From the NCBI GenBank assembly GCA_002245135.1, contig NGBS01000043.1, positions 1-41,779 on the forward strand: DNA of 41,779 nt. Direction: 5' to 3'. The notes under the pieces were generated by a model. The model had not been told where the DNA came from and did not search any database. It saw nothing but the letters and a program-made list of their open reading frames with translations. The stretch is from Proteromonas lacertae. Lineage: Eukaryota; Sar; Bigyra; Opalinata; Proteromonadidae. The stretch's first letter is position 1; the number at the start of each line of letters is the position of its first letter. The position numbers were made by a program, and so were the translations under genes. Below are positions 17,696 through 27,584 of this stretch, in pieces.

Positions 17696-18685
17696 ATGTA
17701 TAATTATATACTACTAATAATAATAATCATAATGATATATAATCAATTTCTCTTTTCTAATGACTTAATTCTCAAAAATATTAATAGAAAAATAATCAAT
17801 GATTTGTCAATATATATTGATTGCAACAAAAGAGGATATGATTTAAGATGTGGTAGAGACAAAACAAATTATAAAATTCCACCAGTTCACATTCAACCAC
17901 ATAGTTCATATATATCATATTCACTATTATCTATGTGTGAGAATTATAAACCAATAGAATGCTCAAATTCATATATTTTGATAGGAGTATTATGTAGACC
18001 AGATGTAATTTATGATAGAATGGTTATAAGAAAAGTATTAAGAGGATATAAAGATGTTAAATATTTATTTATTACAGGATTAACAACAGATTTAAATATA
18101 TATAATATATTGATTAAGGAAAGTGAAATCTATTCTGATTTAATCCTATTTAATATAATTTCATCTTATTATAACTGCTCACTTTTAATGTCATGTTTTT
18201 ATATTTATTTATACAAAGAATGTGCAAATATTAAATGGTTTATAAAACTAGATATAGATACATATATTAATATTCCACTTACTATGCATATTATAAAAAA
18301 CTGTGATACAAATATTTCAATCATTGGATCATTTGTTTTTAGAAAAAAGTATAAATGCAATACTAAATCAAGATGGTCAATTAAATGTCCAAATAAAAAT
18401 ATATCATACATTACTATTCCACCATATCCTTTAGGCCCTGGATTTATATTTTCTTTTTCTTCAGTCAGATGTATTAATTTATACTTCCGCAACAAACTGA
18501 AGATTATTTGGATTGAAGATATATTATTTGGGTTAATTATTGATTATTGTAAATTTAATTATTTAGAAATATCTCAAATAACTGCAATAACATATCAGCC
18601 AAAATACAATCTAAGTATATTGAAGAATAAAATCTTTATTCATGGACTTTATCCTGTTGAAATACTTTTTAATTCTTTAAATTGA
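17696..18685 (+). CDS. GT31-like beta-1,3-glycosyltransferase
   Basis: 329 residues. Signal anchor at residues 4-20. GT31 landmarks: FITGLT (125-130), the acidic site KLDIDTYINIP (184-194) with DxD at 186-188, YPLGPGFIFS (244-253), and IEDILFGL (273-280), equivalent to the EDVYVG motif of beta-1,3-galactosyltransferases. A type II Golgi-type enzyme transferring galactose, N-acetylglucosamine or a similar sugar; the donor cannot be told from sequence. It looks complete and is one of three GT31-like genes in the island. The stem (residues 25-90) is Cys-containing and variable. Confidence 0.82.
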   Translation: MYNYILLIIIIIMIYNQFLFSNDLILKNINRKIINDLSIYIDCNKRGYDLRCGRDKTNYKIPPVHIQPHSSYISYSLLSMCENYKPIECSNSYILIGVLCRPDVIYDRMVIRKVLRGYKDVKYLFITGLTTDLNIYNILIKESEIYSDLILFNIISSYYNCSLLMSCFYIYLYKECANIKWFIKLDIDTYINIPLTMHIIKNCDTNISIIGSFVFRKKYKCNTKSRWSIKCPNKNISYITIPPYPLGPGFIFSFSSVRCINLYFRNKLKIIWIEDILFGLIIDYCKFNYLEISQITAITYQPKYNLSILKNKIFIHGLYPVEILFNSLN

Positions 18686-18781
18686 TAATACTAATTTTAT
18701 AAAGCATGTCTGTATAAATATATTTCAAATTGTAATTATCAACATTTAACTCTTTAATTCTATTGGATAAAAAACAGCTCT

Positions 18782-19765
18782 TTAACTAAATTTGTTAATT
18801 GAATAATTCATATTTGTTAAATGAAGATATGCAATTTCTGATATTCTTAGACAATGAATCATATATACTTTATTCAAATCAAATATAAATATGGGTAGTT
18901 TTAGATATGATTTGAGCTTATAAGAAGAATATGAATCTATAAATTTAAAATTCATTTCTCTTGCTAACATACCGAAAAACATATCTTCAGCAATTATATG
19001 TAGTTTAAAACAATTAATTAATATTTTGTCTATATTGACTGTTAATAAATTAATTGAATTCGATAAAAATGTATAGGACATACCACTAGGATATTTCTTA
19101 TTTGAATTATTTATTAACCATATATATCCTAAAACAAATGGTTCATCTTCATCCACTAATGAATTTGAAATTGATTGTAGGAAATTTATATTCAAAAATG
19201 TATCTGTGTCTTGTTTTACTATAATTTTATAATAGTGATGGTATATCTTAATCCATTTCAAAAAATTATATGTTAAAAAATGAAGCTTATAATAATTACA
19301 ATAGAAATTAAAAACAATTATATCTTTATATTTATTAATTTCTTTATTTAATAGAGAATTTAATGTTTCATTGTAATCTAACCCAATAAAAAATAATAAT
19401 TGAATATTCTGATATAATTTATATAACTTTCTAAAAACATACCTTTCATAAAACAATGATATATGTGAATGTATGGCTATTAGAATTTGAGTTTTTATTA
19501 ATTTGATTGATTTATTAAAAGAGACTGTTAAGTTACTAATTATTTTATCATTAGAACTTTTAACATAACATGTCTGGGATGTATAGTTTCTGCTATATAT
19601 TATAGGAATGTTATTCTTTGTAAATTCTTTAATTTTATATAATTCTTGTTTAATTTTGTTGTGGTATGTATTTTCCAAAATAAAACTGTTTAAGTGACTG
19701 AATAATAATACTACAATATAATATAAACAAATAAATAAGATAAATAATTTGTTATGTGAATTTAT
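18782..19765 (-). CDS. GT31-like glycosyltransferase without visible ATG
   Basis: GT31 signature: LFFIGLD, KQDTDTFLNI with DxD, YPSGMSYTFLS and AEDMFFGML. The open frame continues upstream through a hydrophobic anchor (NKLFILFICLYYIVVLLF) to a stop at 19,769-19,771, yet no ATG occurs before the anchor. An ATA at 19,763-19,765 sits where an ATG would be expected. Either the start has mutated, a near-cognate codon is used, or a short upstream exon exists. The remainder is intact and about 320 codons long, normal for the family. It is convergent with the 17,696 gene (about 95 bp apart). Confidence 0.75.
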   Translation of the reverse strand: MNSHNKLFILFICLYYIVVLLFSHLNSFILENTYHNKIKQELYKIKEFTKNNIPIIYSRNYTSQTCYVKSSNDKIISNLTVSFNKSIKLIKTQILIAIHSHISLFYERYVFRKLYKLYQNIQLLFFIGLDYNETLNSLLNKEINKYKDIIVFNFYCNYYKLHFLTYNFLKWIKIYHHYYKIIVKQDTDTFLNINFLQSISNSLVDEDEPFVLGYIWLINNSNKKYPSGMSYTFLSNSINLLTVNIDKILINCFKLHIIAEDMFFGMLAREMNFKFIDSYSSYKLKSYLKLPIFIFDLNKVYMIHCLRISEIAYLHLTNMNYSINKFS

Positions 19766-19980
19766 AATTTATTATTAATTAGGTAATAAGTTGTTATCTA
19801 ATTAATTCTATTCATTAATATCCTACTAACCTTCTAGAATAACTCATTCTATCAATAAATTCATACTAAGATATTTTAATTTTCAAACATTTCTTGATAG
19901 AAAGTGCTTAAAACAACTTCATATAAATTTAATCTCTATTATTTAAATTTAAATTAATTTTAGAAAAGCAAGAAAATTAT
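19766..19980. promoter_or_regulatory. Divergent intergenic region
   Basis: 215 bp between two head-to-head genes, almost pure A/T. TTTTAGAAAAGC lies about 20 bp ahead of the ATG at 19,981. No repeat or ORF is seen. Presumed to hold both promoters. Confidence 0.3.
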
Positions 19981-21699
19981 ATGAAATATAGAAACGATAT
20001 TCAAATATTAAGAGGATTTTCAATTAGTATTATTGTTTTATATCATTCTAATATATTAAAGTATGGATATATTGCCGTTATTATTTTTATTACTCTATCA
20101 GGATATTTATCTAATTCAAATAAACAGTTTATTACTTTATGGAAAAGATATATAAGATTATTATTTCCCTGTTTAACTAGCACATGCATTGTATTTTTAT
20201 ATTATAGAAATGATATATACGAACAACAATATTACCAGTTGTACAATGAACTATTATCTACAGTTTTATTATATTGTAACTATTATTATATTTATTGTAG
20301 TACAGATTATTTCAATCCTCCTGATAATTCTTTATTATTACATTACTGGTATATTACCGTTGATATGCATTTATATTTTATCTTTATATTCTGTATAAAT
20401 TATTCTAGAATGACTTATCGAGTTATTTCATTGTTTTCATTTATCATATACACTTATACTTTTAACAAATTCTTATCATACAATTATTTTTCTACAATCA
20501 CAAGAGTTTGGGAATATTTGTTTCCGAAAATTATGTCAACTAATATCAAAATAAGATATTCAAAGCAGATTGCAACATTAGTGCTGATAAGTATATCATA
20601 TTATTCAAACTATGCTATTGATGAAAGATTATATCACATATTAATAGTTATAGCAACTTTTCTTTATTTGAACAACAAATTAAATTTTCATTTTTACCTA
20701 GCAGAAAAGATAGGAATTATTTCTTATTATGTATATCTTGTACACTATCCTATTTTAAAACTTCAAACGTTGGATCTATCATCTGCATGGAGTATATTAG
20801 TTATTTCAATTATTTTGTATACTTTATACGGATATAAACCTGTATTAAGGATATTAAAATATAGATATTATTTTAGTATATTGTTTTTATTTCAATTATA
20901 TAGTTTATTATATTTTTCTTCATGCGAAATAAAGTATCAAAAGAATATTATTGGAGGTAATTATAATGAACTAATTGATAAAAATAATTATTGTTGTTAT
21001 AAAAGCATTAAAGGTGTAAGAGATAAAACTATATTAGTAGTGGGAGATTCTCATGCATTTAATTTATTAGGGAATTATTATAATATATTTAGAATATATC
21101 ATTATATAATATATTACAAATACATACACACAGAGTTTTTAGTTAGAAATAATTCTGATTTATATGACATATCTGATTGTTTTTATTTGATTATTAATAT
21201 GAATTTATTTTATGATAATAAACATGAAGATTATTTAAAATTCTATCCAACAAAAATATATTCATATTTAAGATATTTAAAATCAAAATCAAAATATGTT
21301 TTATATTTTCTACCTACACCTGTATTAAAACAAAAAATTTCATGTAAAATGCAGAAGAATTATATATCTAAAAATGGATTAGATATAACAATGTATAATA
21401 ATGGAAGTAGATTTAGCGAAGGTATTGAAGTGTATGATTTATCACATCTTTACTGTATTAATAATAAATGTAACCTTAATTATAAAGATGGTTGTGTATA
21501 TTCTGATGAACATCATTTAACATTTAATTTTTATAAAAGTATCTATAACTTTACATATGGTATTATTAAACCATTTTTGAATAAAAAGATAATAAATTCT
21601 CTATATAATAGTAATTGCCATTATATTTTATATAAAAATAAAATATTAAGAGCATGGAAATATCCATATAGAGGATGTAATTTACATTTATATTATTAG
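19981..21699 (+). CDS. Membrane O-acyltransferase fused to SGNH domain (OafA-like)
   Basis: 572 residues from an ATG. The N-terminal half is a multi-pass acyltransferase-3 domain: IQILRGFSISIIVLYHSN (8-25, catalytic His in LYH), ITLSGYL (37-43), KRYIRLLFP, and YYVYLVHYPIL near 255-265. The C-terminal half is a lumenal SGNH hydrolase-like domain with VVGDSHAF (Ser near 357) and SDEHHLTF (Asp 509, His 512). This AT3-SGNH fusion is the bacterial OafA layout for O-acetylating surface polysaccharides. The AT3 half likely brings the acyl group across the membrane and the SGNH half transfers it to glycan; this is family knowledge. It looks intact and is the most informative gene for the role of the island. 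Confidence 0.87.
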   Translation: MKYRNDIQILRGFSISIIVLYHSNILKYGYIAVIIFITLSGYLSNSNKQFITLWKRYIRLLFPCLTSTCIVFLYYRNDIYEQQYYQLYNELLSTVLLYCNYYYIYCSTDYFNPPDNSLLLHYWYITVDMHLYFIFIFCINYSRMTYRVISLFSFIIYTYTFNKFLSYNYFSTITRVWEYLFPKIMSTNIKIRYSKQIATLVLISISYYSNYAIDERLYHILIVIATFLYLNNKLNFHFYLAEKIGIISYYVYLVHYPILKLQTLDLSSAWSILVISIILYTLYGYKPVLRILKYRYYFSILFLFQLYSLLYFSSCEIKYQKNIIGGNYNELIDKNNYCCYKSIKGVRDKTILVVGDSHAFNLLGNYYNIFRIYHYIIYYKYIHTEFLVRNNSDLYDISDCFYLIINMNLFYDNKHEDYLKFYPTKIYSYLRYLKSKSKYVLYFLPTPVLKQKISCKMQKNYISKNGLDITMYNNGSRFSEGIEVYDLSHLYCINNKCNLNYKDGCVYSDEHHLTFNFYKSIYNFTYGIIKPFLNKKIINSLYNSNCHYILYKNKILRAWKYPYRGCNLHLYY

Positions 21700-21787
21700 A
21701 ATTATCATCAATATAATGTAATTTACATATCTAGAAAATCAAAAAAGCGTGGTATTATATTAACCGATATATAGAAAGTTTTACACA

Positions 21788-22948
21788 ATAAAACGAAATA
21801 AGCTATTAGTATTAATTCACATAGATTTAATAATATTTTTTAGTTATATTGTTTTATGGTCAATTTTAATAAGAAATAATTTATTAATAAAAAGAAAAGA
21901 AATTTCTTTTTTGAGAATAATAAAGCATAAACTATATATTAGTAATTCTTATTATGATTCAAGATTTAAATTAACAAGAATTTTAATATCTATCGATCCA
22001 ACTTCAAAATTTGTTCTTAGAATAAATGATGATAATATGAATAATCTGAATTATTCAATTGTAATATATGATAAATGTATGAAATCAGAAAGTCATTTTA
22101 ATTTAAAATATGGTAATATTATTATAAATAACACAGAATTATTTCATCGTTTAAATATATTGCATAAAAATATTTCTTATCCAGTAAGTATAGATTTTGC
22201 TTATACAATATCATAAAAGCATTCTATTACATGGTGTTTAACATCATTAAGAAATAAATACGATGCAATAATTCAATTTAATGAAACAATAAGTTTAGCA
22301 ATCAAATATAAAGTTAAAAAAATAATTTTATACTATTCTGATATAAGCGATAGAATAATGAATGTAATTAAACAATATGAAGAATTAGGTATAATAGAAT
22401 CTTATTATTTTAGAGAGAATTCTGAATCATGTAAAATGAAAATATGTGGAAAATTACTTCAATTAAATGATTGCTTTTATAAATCTATGCATTATTCAGA
22501 GTATATTATAAATGTAGATATAGATGAAATAATAATACCTAAGATTCATTATAATTATCAAAGACTTTTAGCATGGAGCAGCACATCATATCCCTTCACA
22601 AATATGCTAATATTCTATTCTAAACTTTGTATTAAAACATTAAATATTTATAAAGAGGATAGAAAAACTCCTGAAGACTATATGAAATTACCTACAGTAA
22701 TAGATTCCAGCATTTATAGTATTAAGAATTGCTGCACAGTATCAGTAATAAAAAATGCCTGCTCAAAATTTATTATAAAGCCGTCTATGATTGAAGCATT
22801 ATGGTTACATGACATATGGAAAGGTGAATATAACTATTCTGTAATTCCTATCGCTATAGCATATACAAGACACACAAGACATTTATCATATGGATTAAAA
22901 AGAGTATGCTTTAATTATTCTTATGAAGAAATAAAATTCCAATTATAA
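21788..22948 (+). pseudogene. GT92-like glycosyltransferase with one in-frame stop
   Basis: One frame runs from 21,788 to 22,948, interrupted only by TAA at 22,214-22,216. It starts with a hydrophobic anchor (NKLLVLIHIDLIIFFSYIVLW) preceded by ATA AAA CGA and no ATG. The GT92 pattern follows: KKIILYYSDIS, LNDCFYKSMHYSEYIINVDIDEIIIP (acidic DxDE site), TNMLIFYS and LWLHD. GT92 enzymes add galactose to N-glycan cores in animals. Length, about 387 codons, fits the family. It could be a young pseudogene or a sequencing error at one base; the frame after the stop is clean for 244 codons. Confidence 0.7.
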
Positions 22949-23055
22949 TTGAAATTAATTTGATTATTGAAATAATAATCAGTGATTTGAGGAATATTAA
23001 ACAGGATAGAGACTATTTTTAATAAAACTAACACTACCTTATTTTTACAATCCCT

Positions 23056-24276
23056 TTATGTTAATGAAAATATATTATTAAATTCATAATACAAAGATAT
23101 TAACAAAGTCAAATTTGCATCAAACTCTTGTCTTTCTGAATTGTAATTAGAATATACTCCATAGTAATTGAATCCTAAAATACTTGACAGTTTAGCATAA
23201 CATAATACAGGAAGATTCTTTCTTATTAATTCCATTATATTTACATTACTTTTTGATACAATTATATTGGTAAAGCCTGCTCCATGTGGTCCAACTATAA
23301 CATCTGCTTTAGAGAACATATCAAGCATTGACGAGAAAGTTGTATTAGGTAAATATATCTTACATATGATTTTGCTATTGTTAATGCATATATGATGAAC
23401 CATATAATCAAAGTATTTAATTTTTCTAGAATAATATCGTTTTATGAATAATATTACTTTTTTTTTGTAATACTTTTTTCTGCTAAGTGTTAAAGATTTT
23501 AAAAGCAAGTGCCTTAGTTCATATATAGAATATGTATATAATGACGATGTACATCCTACTCTATCCATAACAATAACATATTTTGTATGTATTAATCCAT
23601 GAATTAATTTATTTCTCTCAATTCCTATTAACTTTAAGTAATTAATAATAGCATTATTATAATGAATATGAATTTTAAAATGATTAATATTATTTAAAAT
23701 TTTAATTAAAGGTACAATTTTTGTTAAACAGTTAATAATTGAATGATAAATAGCGGATCCAAGATATTGTGTAATTTGAAATACTAAGTTATATGATTTA
23801 GTTTTTTTCTCATAAAATGGTAATTCTTTAATTTCTTTTTTGCATCTGCATCCTCCTCTTATTGAAAAATACTCATTACATGGTGTTATAATAGAACCAT
23901 ATTCATTGATACGTATATCTTTAAAGAAATATATTGTGTATGATTCATTTAACATATTTATAGAGCTTTTTATTTTTTTGATTCTATTTTTATTTCTAAT
24001 TATAGATTTGGCATATTTGAGTTTTGCTTTATTTTGAATTCGTAAAAATAAATAATTATTATGTGGAAATATGTCATTGACATACACACATCTAAAAAAT
24101 CTAAATGTAGTATTATAACACTTCATATCAATAATTATACTCATTTTTTTAATGTATGATATTATTATATCATATTTAATTGAATGATTTAAATATATAT
24201 AGTTACAGATATTAATTATTATTAAAAGTAGCAGAAATGTAACAAAGATTATAAATTGATTTATTTTTATTTTCAA
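23056..24276 (-). CDS. GT61-like glycosyltransferase (DUF563/EOGT family)
   Basis: About 406 codons. The first in-frame codons are TTG AAA ATA AAA ATA AAT, with no ATG before the anchor (FIIFVTFLLLLIIINICNYIYL, about 8-29); the first ATG comes only at codon 45. GT61 landmarks: YHSIINCL near 177, then DVIVGPHGAGFTNIIV (325-340) near the C-terminus, the hallmark HGAG loop of GT61/EOGT enzymes that transfer GlcNAc or xylose. A Cys-rich patch (CRCKK) lies at 143-147. It is complete apart from its start. It lies head to head with the fucosyltransferase-like gene at 24,298. Confidence 0.8.
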   Translation of the reverse strand: MKIKINQFIIFVTFLLLLIIINICNYIYLNHSIKYDIIISYIKKMSIIIDMKCYNTTFRFFRCVYVNDIFPHNNYLFLRIQNKAKLKYAKSIIRNKNRIKKIKSSINMLNESYTIYFFKDIRINEYGSIITPCNEYFSIRGGCRCKKEIKELPFYEKKTKSYNLVFQITQYLGSAIYHSIINCLTKIVPLIKILNNINHFKIHIHYNNAIINYLKLIGIERNKLIHGLIHTKYVIVMDRVGCTSSLYTYSIYELRHLLLKSLTLSRKKYYKKKVILFIKRYYSRKIKYFDYMVHHICINNSKIICKIYLPNTTFSSMLDMFSKADVIVGPHGAGFTNIIVSKSNVNIMELIRKNLPVLCYAKLSSILGFNYYGVYSNYNSERQEFDANLTLLISLYYEFNNIFSLT

Positions 24277-24297
24277 ATAGTGTTAACTTATTATTTA
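24277..24297. promoter_or_regulatory. 21-bp divergent start-to-start spacer
   Basis: Between the first open codon of the minus-strand GT61-like gene and the plus-strand ATG at 24,298 there are only 21 bp, containing GTTAACTTATTA. The transcripts probably overlap or have nearly leaderless starts. Confidence 0.35.
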
Positions 24298-25370
24298 ATG
24301 TATATTCATTTCTTTTTATATAGTTTTACTATAATTTTATTATTCAATTATATTAGAAGATATGTAAAAAATATAAAAGTTGGTGTAATTTATGGTATTG
24401 AAGCAGGCGGAGGATTAGGAAATAAAATAGCTGGATTACCAGGAACATTTCTGCTATCGCTATTAACTAATAGAGAATTTCATAGTATATAGTTTTAAAA
24501 TCTAATACTCATATAGTTATAGGTACTACTATTAACAAATATTTCGATACAAAAATAGTAGATCCAAAGCCATTAGTCAGTATTGTAAAAGTAAATTTAT
24601 CATTAACATTTTCGTTTTATAAATATTGTTTAAATCCAATTGATATGATAATAGAATTAACTAAATTAAATATATACTCTTTATCAATTAAAAGTATTCA
24701 TGATCTTATTCCAACTATAATAAAATGTAAAATATTTTTTTTTAATTTGAAGCATTACCATTTTATTAAATGTTCTAATAAGAATGATGTATTAAATCAA
24801 ATACTTGAAGTTAATTATGTATTATTCAAAAAGTATTTCATTTTTCATTCTTTATATATTAAAGAAGGAAATAATATTCTAAAAAAGTATAGAAAATATA
24901 AATTAATAGGAGTTCATGTTCGTCTTAATGATAAATGCCTTAAAGAATGTAAAATTAAAAATAATGATGCAGTAGAAATAAAAAAAATTGCAGAAAAGAT
25001 TTATAAGAAGAAGTACTATTTTGTATTGAGTTCATTTAATAATAATTTTACAAAAGAATTTACTATTTTAAATAGCAACACTATAACATATAAACCTAAT
25101 ATAGAAGTTAAACATAGCTCAATATCTCCTAATATAAGTACAGCAGATATTGATAAGACTATTGTAGATATGTATATAATAAGTGAATCAGATATTCTGC
25201 TTCTTAATGGTTTATCTACTTTTTCATTGATTATGTTGTATAGAGGTATTTATATATATCATAATAAATGTAGCAAAAAACAATATATGTTCTGGACTGG
25301 AAAAGAAGTATACGATCATTTAAACAGATATAAAAGAAATATTAATTGCTATAATAGTTCATTTATATAG
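24298..25370 (+). pseudogene. Fucosyltransferase-like gene with one frame break
   Basis: I choose the ATG at 24,298 because it directly precedes a hydrophobic anchor (FFLYSFTIILLF). GGGLGNKIAGLPG near 24,405 resembles the G-x-G-N substrate-binding start of GT11/GT37-type and related fucosyltransferases. LIGVHVRLND near 24,905 matches the GDP-fucose-binding HVR motif. FVLSSFNN and NGLSTFSLIMLYRG match motifs II and III. The frame breaks near 24,485-24,495. The second half (about 290 codons in the new frame) is clean to the stop at 25,368-25,370. GDP-fucose use is likely, linkage unknown. The gene overlaps the end of the convergent GT92 gene by 12 bp. Confidence 0.65.
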
Positions 25371-26483
25371 TTTAATGCTTAGAAGAGAATTTTTAGTGAA
25401 AGTAAATAATTTTAATTTTTGAATAACCATTTCGTCTTCATAAAACCAATTTTTGCATGATTTAGCATGATAAGACGGTTCATTTCTACAATGTAAAACA
25501 TATCCTTCATTTAATGGTACTGAAACTTTAAAACATCTTCTTTTTAAAATAACATCATGAATAGTAACATGCAATACACAATTTATTTTATTAATGATAT
25601 ACTTCCATAATTTTTTGGGACAAATAGAATAATTACCTCTATTAAAGAATCCTTTTCCATGAGTTATTGTTAATTTAGGATAAAAATGATATGATGAAGC
25701 TAAATTGTTAAGATGATTAAAAAAGTAAATGCTATTGTTATATATAGGTGAGTATATAATTTCATCATGATCTGTGAATATTATTCTTTCAGATGCATAT
25801 TTATATCTATGAAAACAATCATTATGTTTCCATAAATGAAATCTTTTAATTTCAAACAAATTATGACTAAAATTATCATATATGACATCCATAATTCCCA
25901 ATTTAATGTAATACTTAAGCATCTTTCTCATATTTTCAGAACTATTAGTATAATAAACAATAAATTTTTCCACTCCAAAATACCTATAATACTCAATAAA
26001 TTCTATAAATCTTCTTGTATTATTGTAACTAAATAAAGTAGTTAAACATAGCAAAAGTTTATAATTATTCGAATTATCATTTCTGAGGTGATCAGATATA
26101 TAAATGTTTGATATGTAAAAATCATATTTACTAATATTTCGTTTTGGTATATCGCATAATAAATTATAATATTTATCGTGAACTACCTTATATTGTCTAA
26201 ATGATGCTTTAGTTCTTATGATTCTTTTGCCTTGAAATGCGCAATATTTATTCTTTAGTATATTCGGATCATCATTTATGGTTGTATTAGTAACAAATAG
26301 AATTAATCTTACAATATTTTTTTCAAAAATATATGAAAAAATATATATATATCTTTCCAGCTTTATAGGATTTAAAATATATTTATATAAATCAAAATTA
26401 TATAAATTAAAACAATAATTATAAAAAAATACATATAAAATAATTATATTAGATAATTTTATGAAAATAGAAAATAATTTCAT
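25359..26483 (-). CDS. GT92-like glycosyltransferase
   Basis: 374 residues from a real ATG. Hydrophobic anchor at about 10-27. GT92 core: LLLCLTTLFSYNN (143-155), YRYFGVEKFIVYYTN (166-180), NDCFHRYKYASERIIFTDHDEIIYSP (221-246) with the acidic DHDE site, and GYVLHCRNEP toward the C-terminus. In animals GT92 enzymes are galactosyltransferases acting on fucose or N-glycan cores, which fits the adjacent fucosyltransferase-like gene; that link is inference. It looks complete. Its stop overlaps the neighbouring plus-strand gene by 12 bp. Confidence 0.82.
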   Translation of the reverse strand: MKLFSIFIKLSNIIILYVFFYNYCFNLYNFDLYKYILNPIKLERYIYIFSYIFEKNIVRLILFVTNTTINDDPNILKNKYCAFQGKRIIRTKASFRQYKVVHDKYYNLLCDIPKRNISKYDFYISNIYISDHLRNDNSNNYKLLLCLTTLFSYNNTRRFIEFIEYYRYFGVEKFIVYYTNSSENMRKMLKYYIKLGIMDVIYDNFSHNLFEIKRFHLWKHNDCFHRYKYASERIIFTDHDEIIYSPIYNNSIYFFNHLNNLASSYHFYPKLTITHGKGFFNRGNYSICPKKLWKYIINKINCVLHVTIHDVILKRRCFKVSVPLNEGYVLHCRNEPSYHAKSCKNWFYEDEMVIQKLKLFTFTKNSLLSIKLYK

Positions 26484-26514
26484 TATGTTTAAATAGAATT
26501 TATAAATACCAACA
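26484..26514. promoter_or_regulatory. 31-bp divergent start-to-start spacer
   Basis: Separates the ATG at 26,483 (minus) from the presumed start region at 26,515 (plus). It contains AAATAGAATTTATA, sharing TAGAATTT with the spacer at 17,660-17,695. A bidirectional core promoter is plausible but unproven. Confidence 0.35.
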
Positions 26515-27564
26515 ATAAATTACTTCATAATTCTTACATTTGCATATATTATTGCTATTATTTTTAATTTTCATAATAATAATAATGATATAGTCAAATA
26601 TAATGAATTTAATGAGAATATAAAAACAATATTATCCAATGATATATATAATAAATTATTCTTAAATATAAGTGTAATATATAAAGGTAAAGCTATGCAC
26701 AATGAAAAATACTTATATAAATATGCATATGTTAGCTTTACATCAGGAGAAAAATATCTGAGATTAATAAATGGAACTATCTATTCTGTACATTATTTTT
26801 CTGTTTATCCTCTAATATTATATATATCTGGAAATATTACTGTTAGTATGATGAATATATTCCATTTATATGATAGATTATTAGTGATAAATATACCAGC
26901 AGAAGTGAAAAGTGTATATTTCATGAAACTACGAGTATCATTGTTAGCTCCAGTTTTAGTTGGCCAAATTGTTGAATCTGATACAATAGTTTTACCAGGA
27001 GCAGATTGTTTGTTCAGAAGAATAGAGCAAGAAATTACGTGCAAATATTCATTTCCTATGATGACAAGACACACTGATATTAGATCAACAAAAATAGGAA
27101 ATGGAACAACAAATCCTTTAAATTATCCTATGCATAAACGATCAATGAGATATATGCATGCACATATGTCATGGACTTATTATTCTATAACATATATTGC
27201 AAAATTATATATGAAATCCATGACACTACCGTATAAGAATGATGAACATGCTCTTAATGTAAACTTATGGGAATCAAAAGCATACAAGCAATGGTGTACA
27301 TATGATCCGTTATATACTGCAGTAGATATATCTAATAACAACAAAATCTTTAAAAGAACATTTGATAAAATTACTTTATTCAATTTTATTCATGGATGTA
27401 AATCACAACATATACAAAATAAATTATTATTGAAGTTGAAAATTATAAAAAAGAAGAAATATATTATTATTTATAGCTTAAATAAAACTATTCATTTTAC
27501 GAAATTATGTAATGTTGGTAAAGAAATAAGGAAAAGTATTGAAAAAGAAAAATGTTTAGTTTAG
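26515..27564 (+). CDS. Putative GT-A glycosyltransferase, family unclear
   Basis: About 349 codons. The open frame begins after TAA at 26,503. Before the anchor (YFIILTFAYIIAIIF) there is ATA AAT at 26,515 but no ATG; the first ATG is at 26,695, after the anchor. KLRVSLLAPVLVGQIVESDTIVLPGADCLF resembles the segment of GT-A enzymes that precedes and includes the metal site. RHTDIRSTKIGNG and MHAHMSWTY are distinctive but unknown to me. I call a glycosyltransferase from fold-like pattern and context, not from a named family. The downstream gene starts 20 bp after its stop. Confidence 0.5.
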   Translation: MNYFIILTFAYIIAIIFNFHNNNNDIVKYNEFNENIKTILSNDIYNKLFLNISVIYKGKAMHNEKYLYKYAYVSFTSGEKYLRLINGTIYSVHYFSVYPLILYISGNITVSMMNIFHLYDRLLVINIPAEVKSVYFMKLRVSLLAPVLVGQIVESDTIVLPGADCLFRRIEQEITCKYSFPMMTRHTDIRSTKIGNGTTNPLNYPMHKRSMRYMHAHMSWTYYSITYIAKLYMKSMTLPYKNDEHALNVNLWESKAYKQWCTYDPLYTAVDISNNNKIFKRTFDKITLFNFIHGCKSQHIQNKLLLKLKIIKKKKYIIIYSLNKTIHFTKLCNVGKEIRKSIEKEKCLV

Positions 27565-27584
27565 TAAATAACAAATTAGTTGAT

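Noticed and set aside
18205-18495. Minus-strand ORF inside the GT31-like gene
   Set aside because: It overlaps conserved GT31 motifs in the sense frame and has no protein-like features of its own.
26805-27383. Two minus-strand ORFs inside the 26,515 gene
   Set aside because: Antisense shadows of a long sense frame with better composition; no motif.
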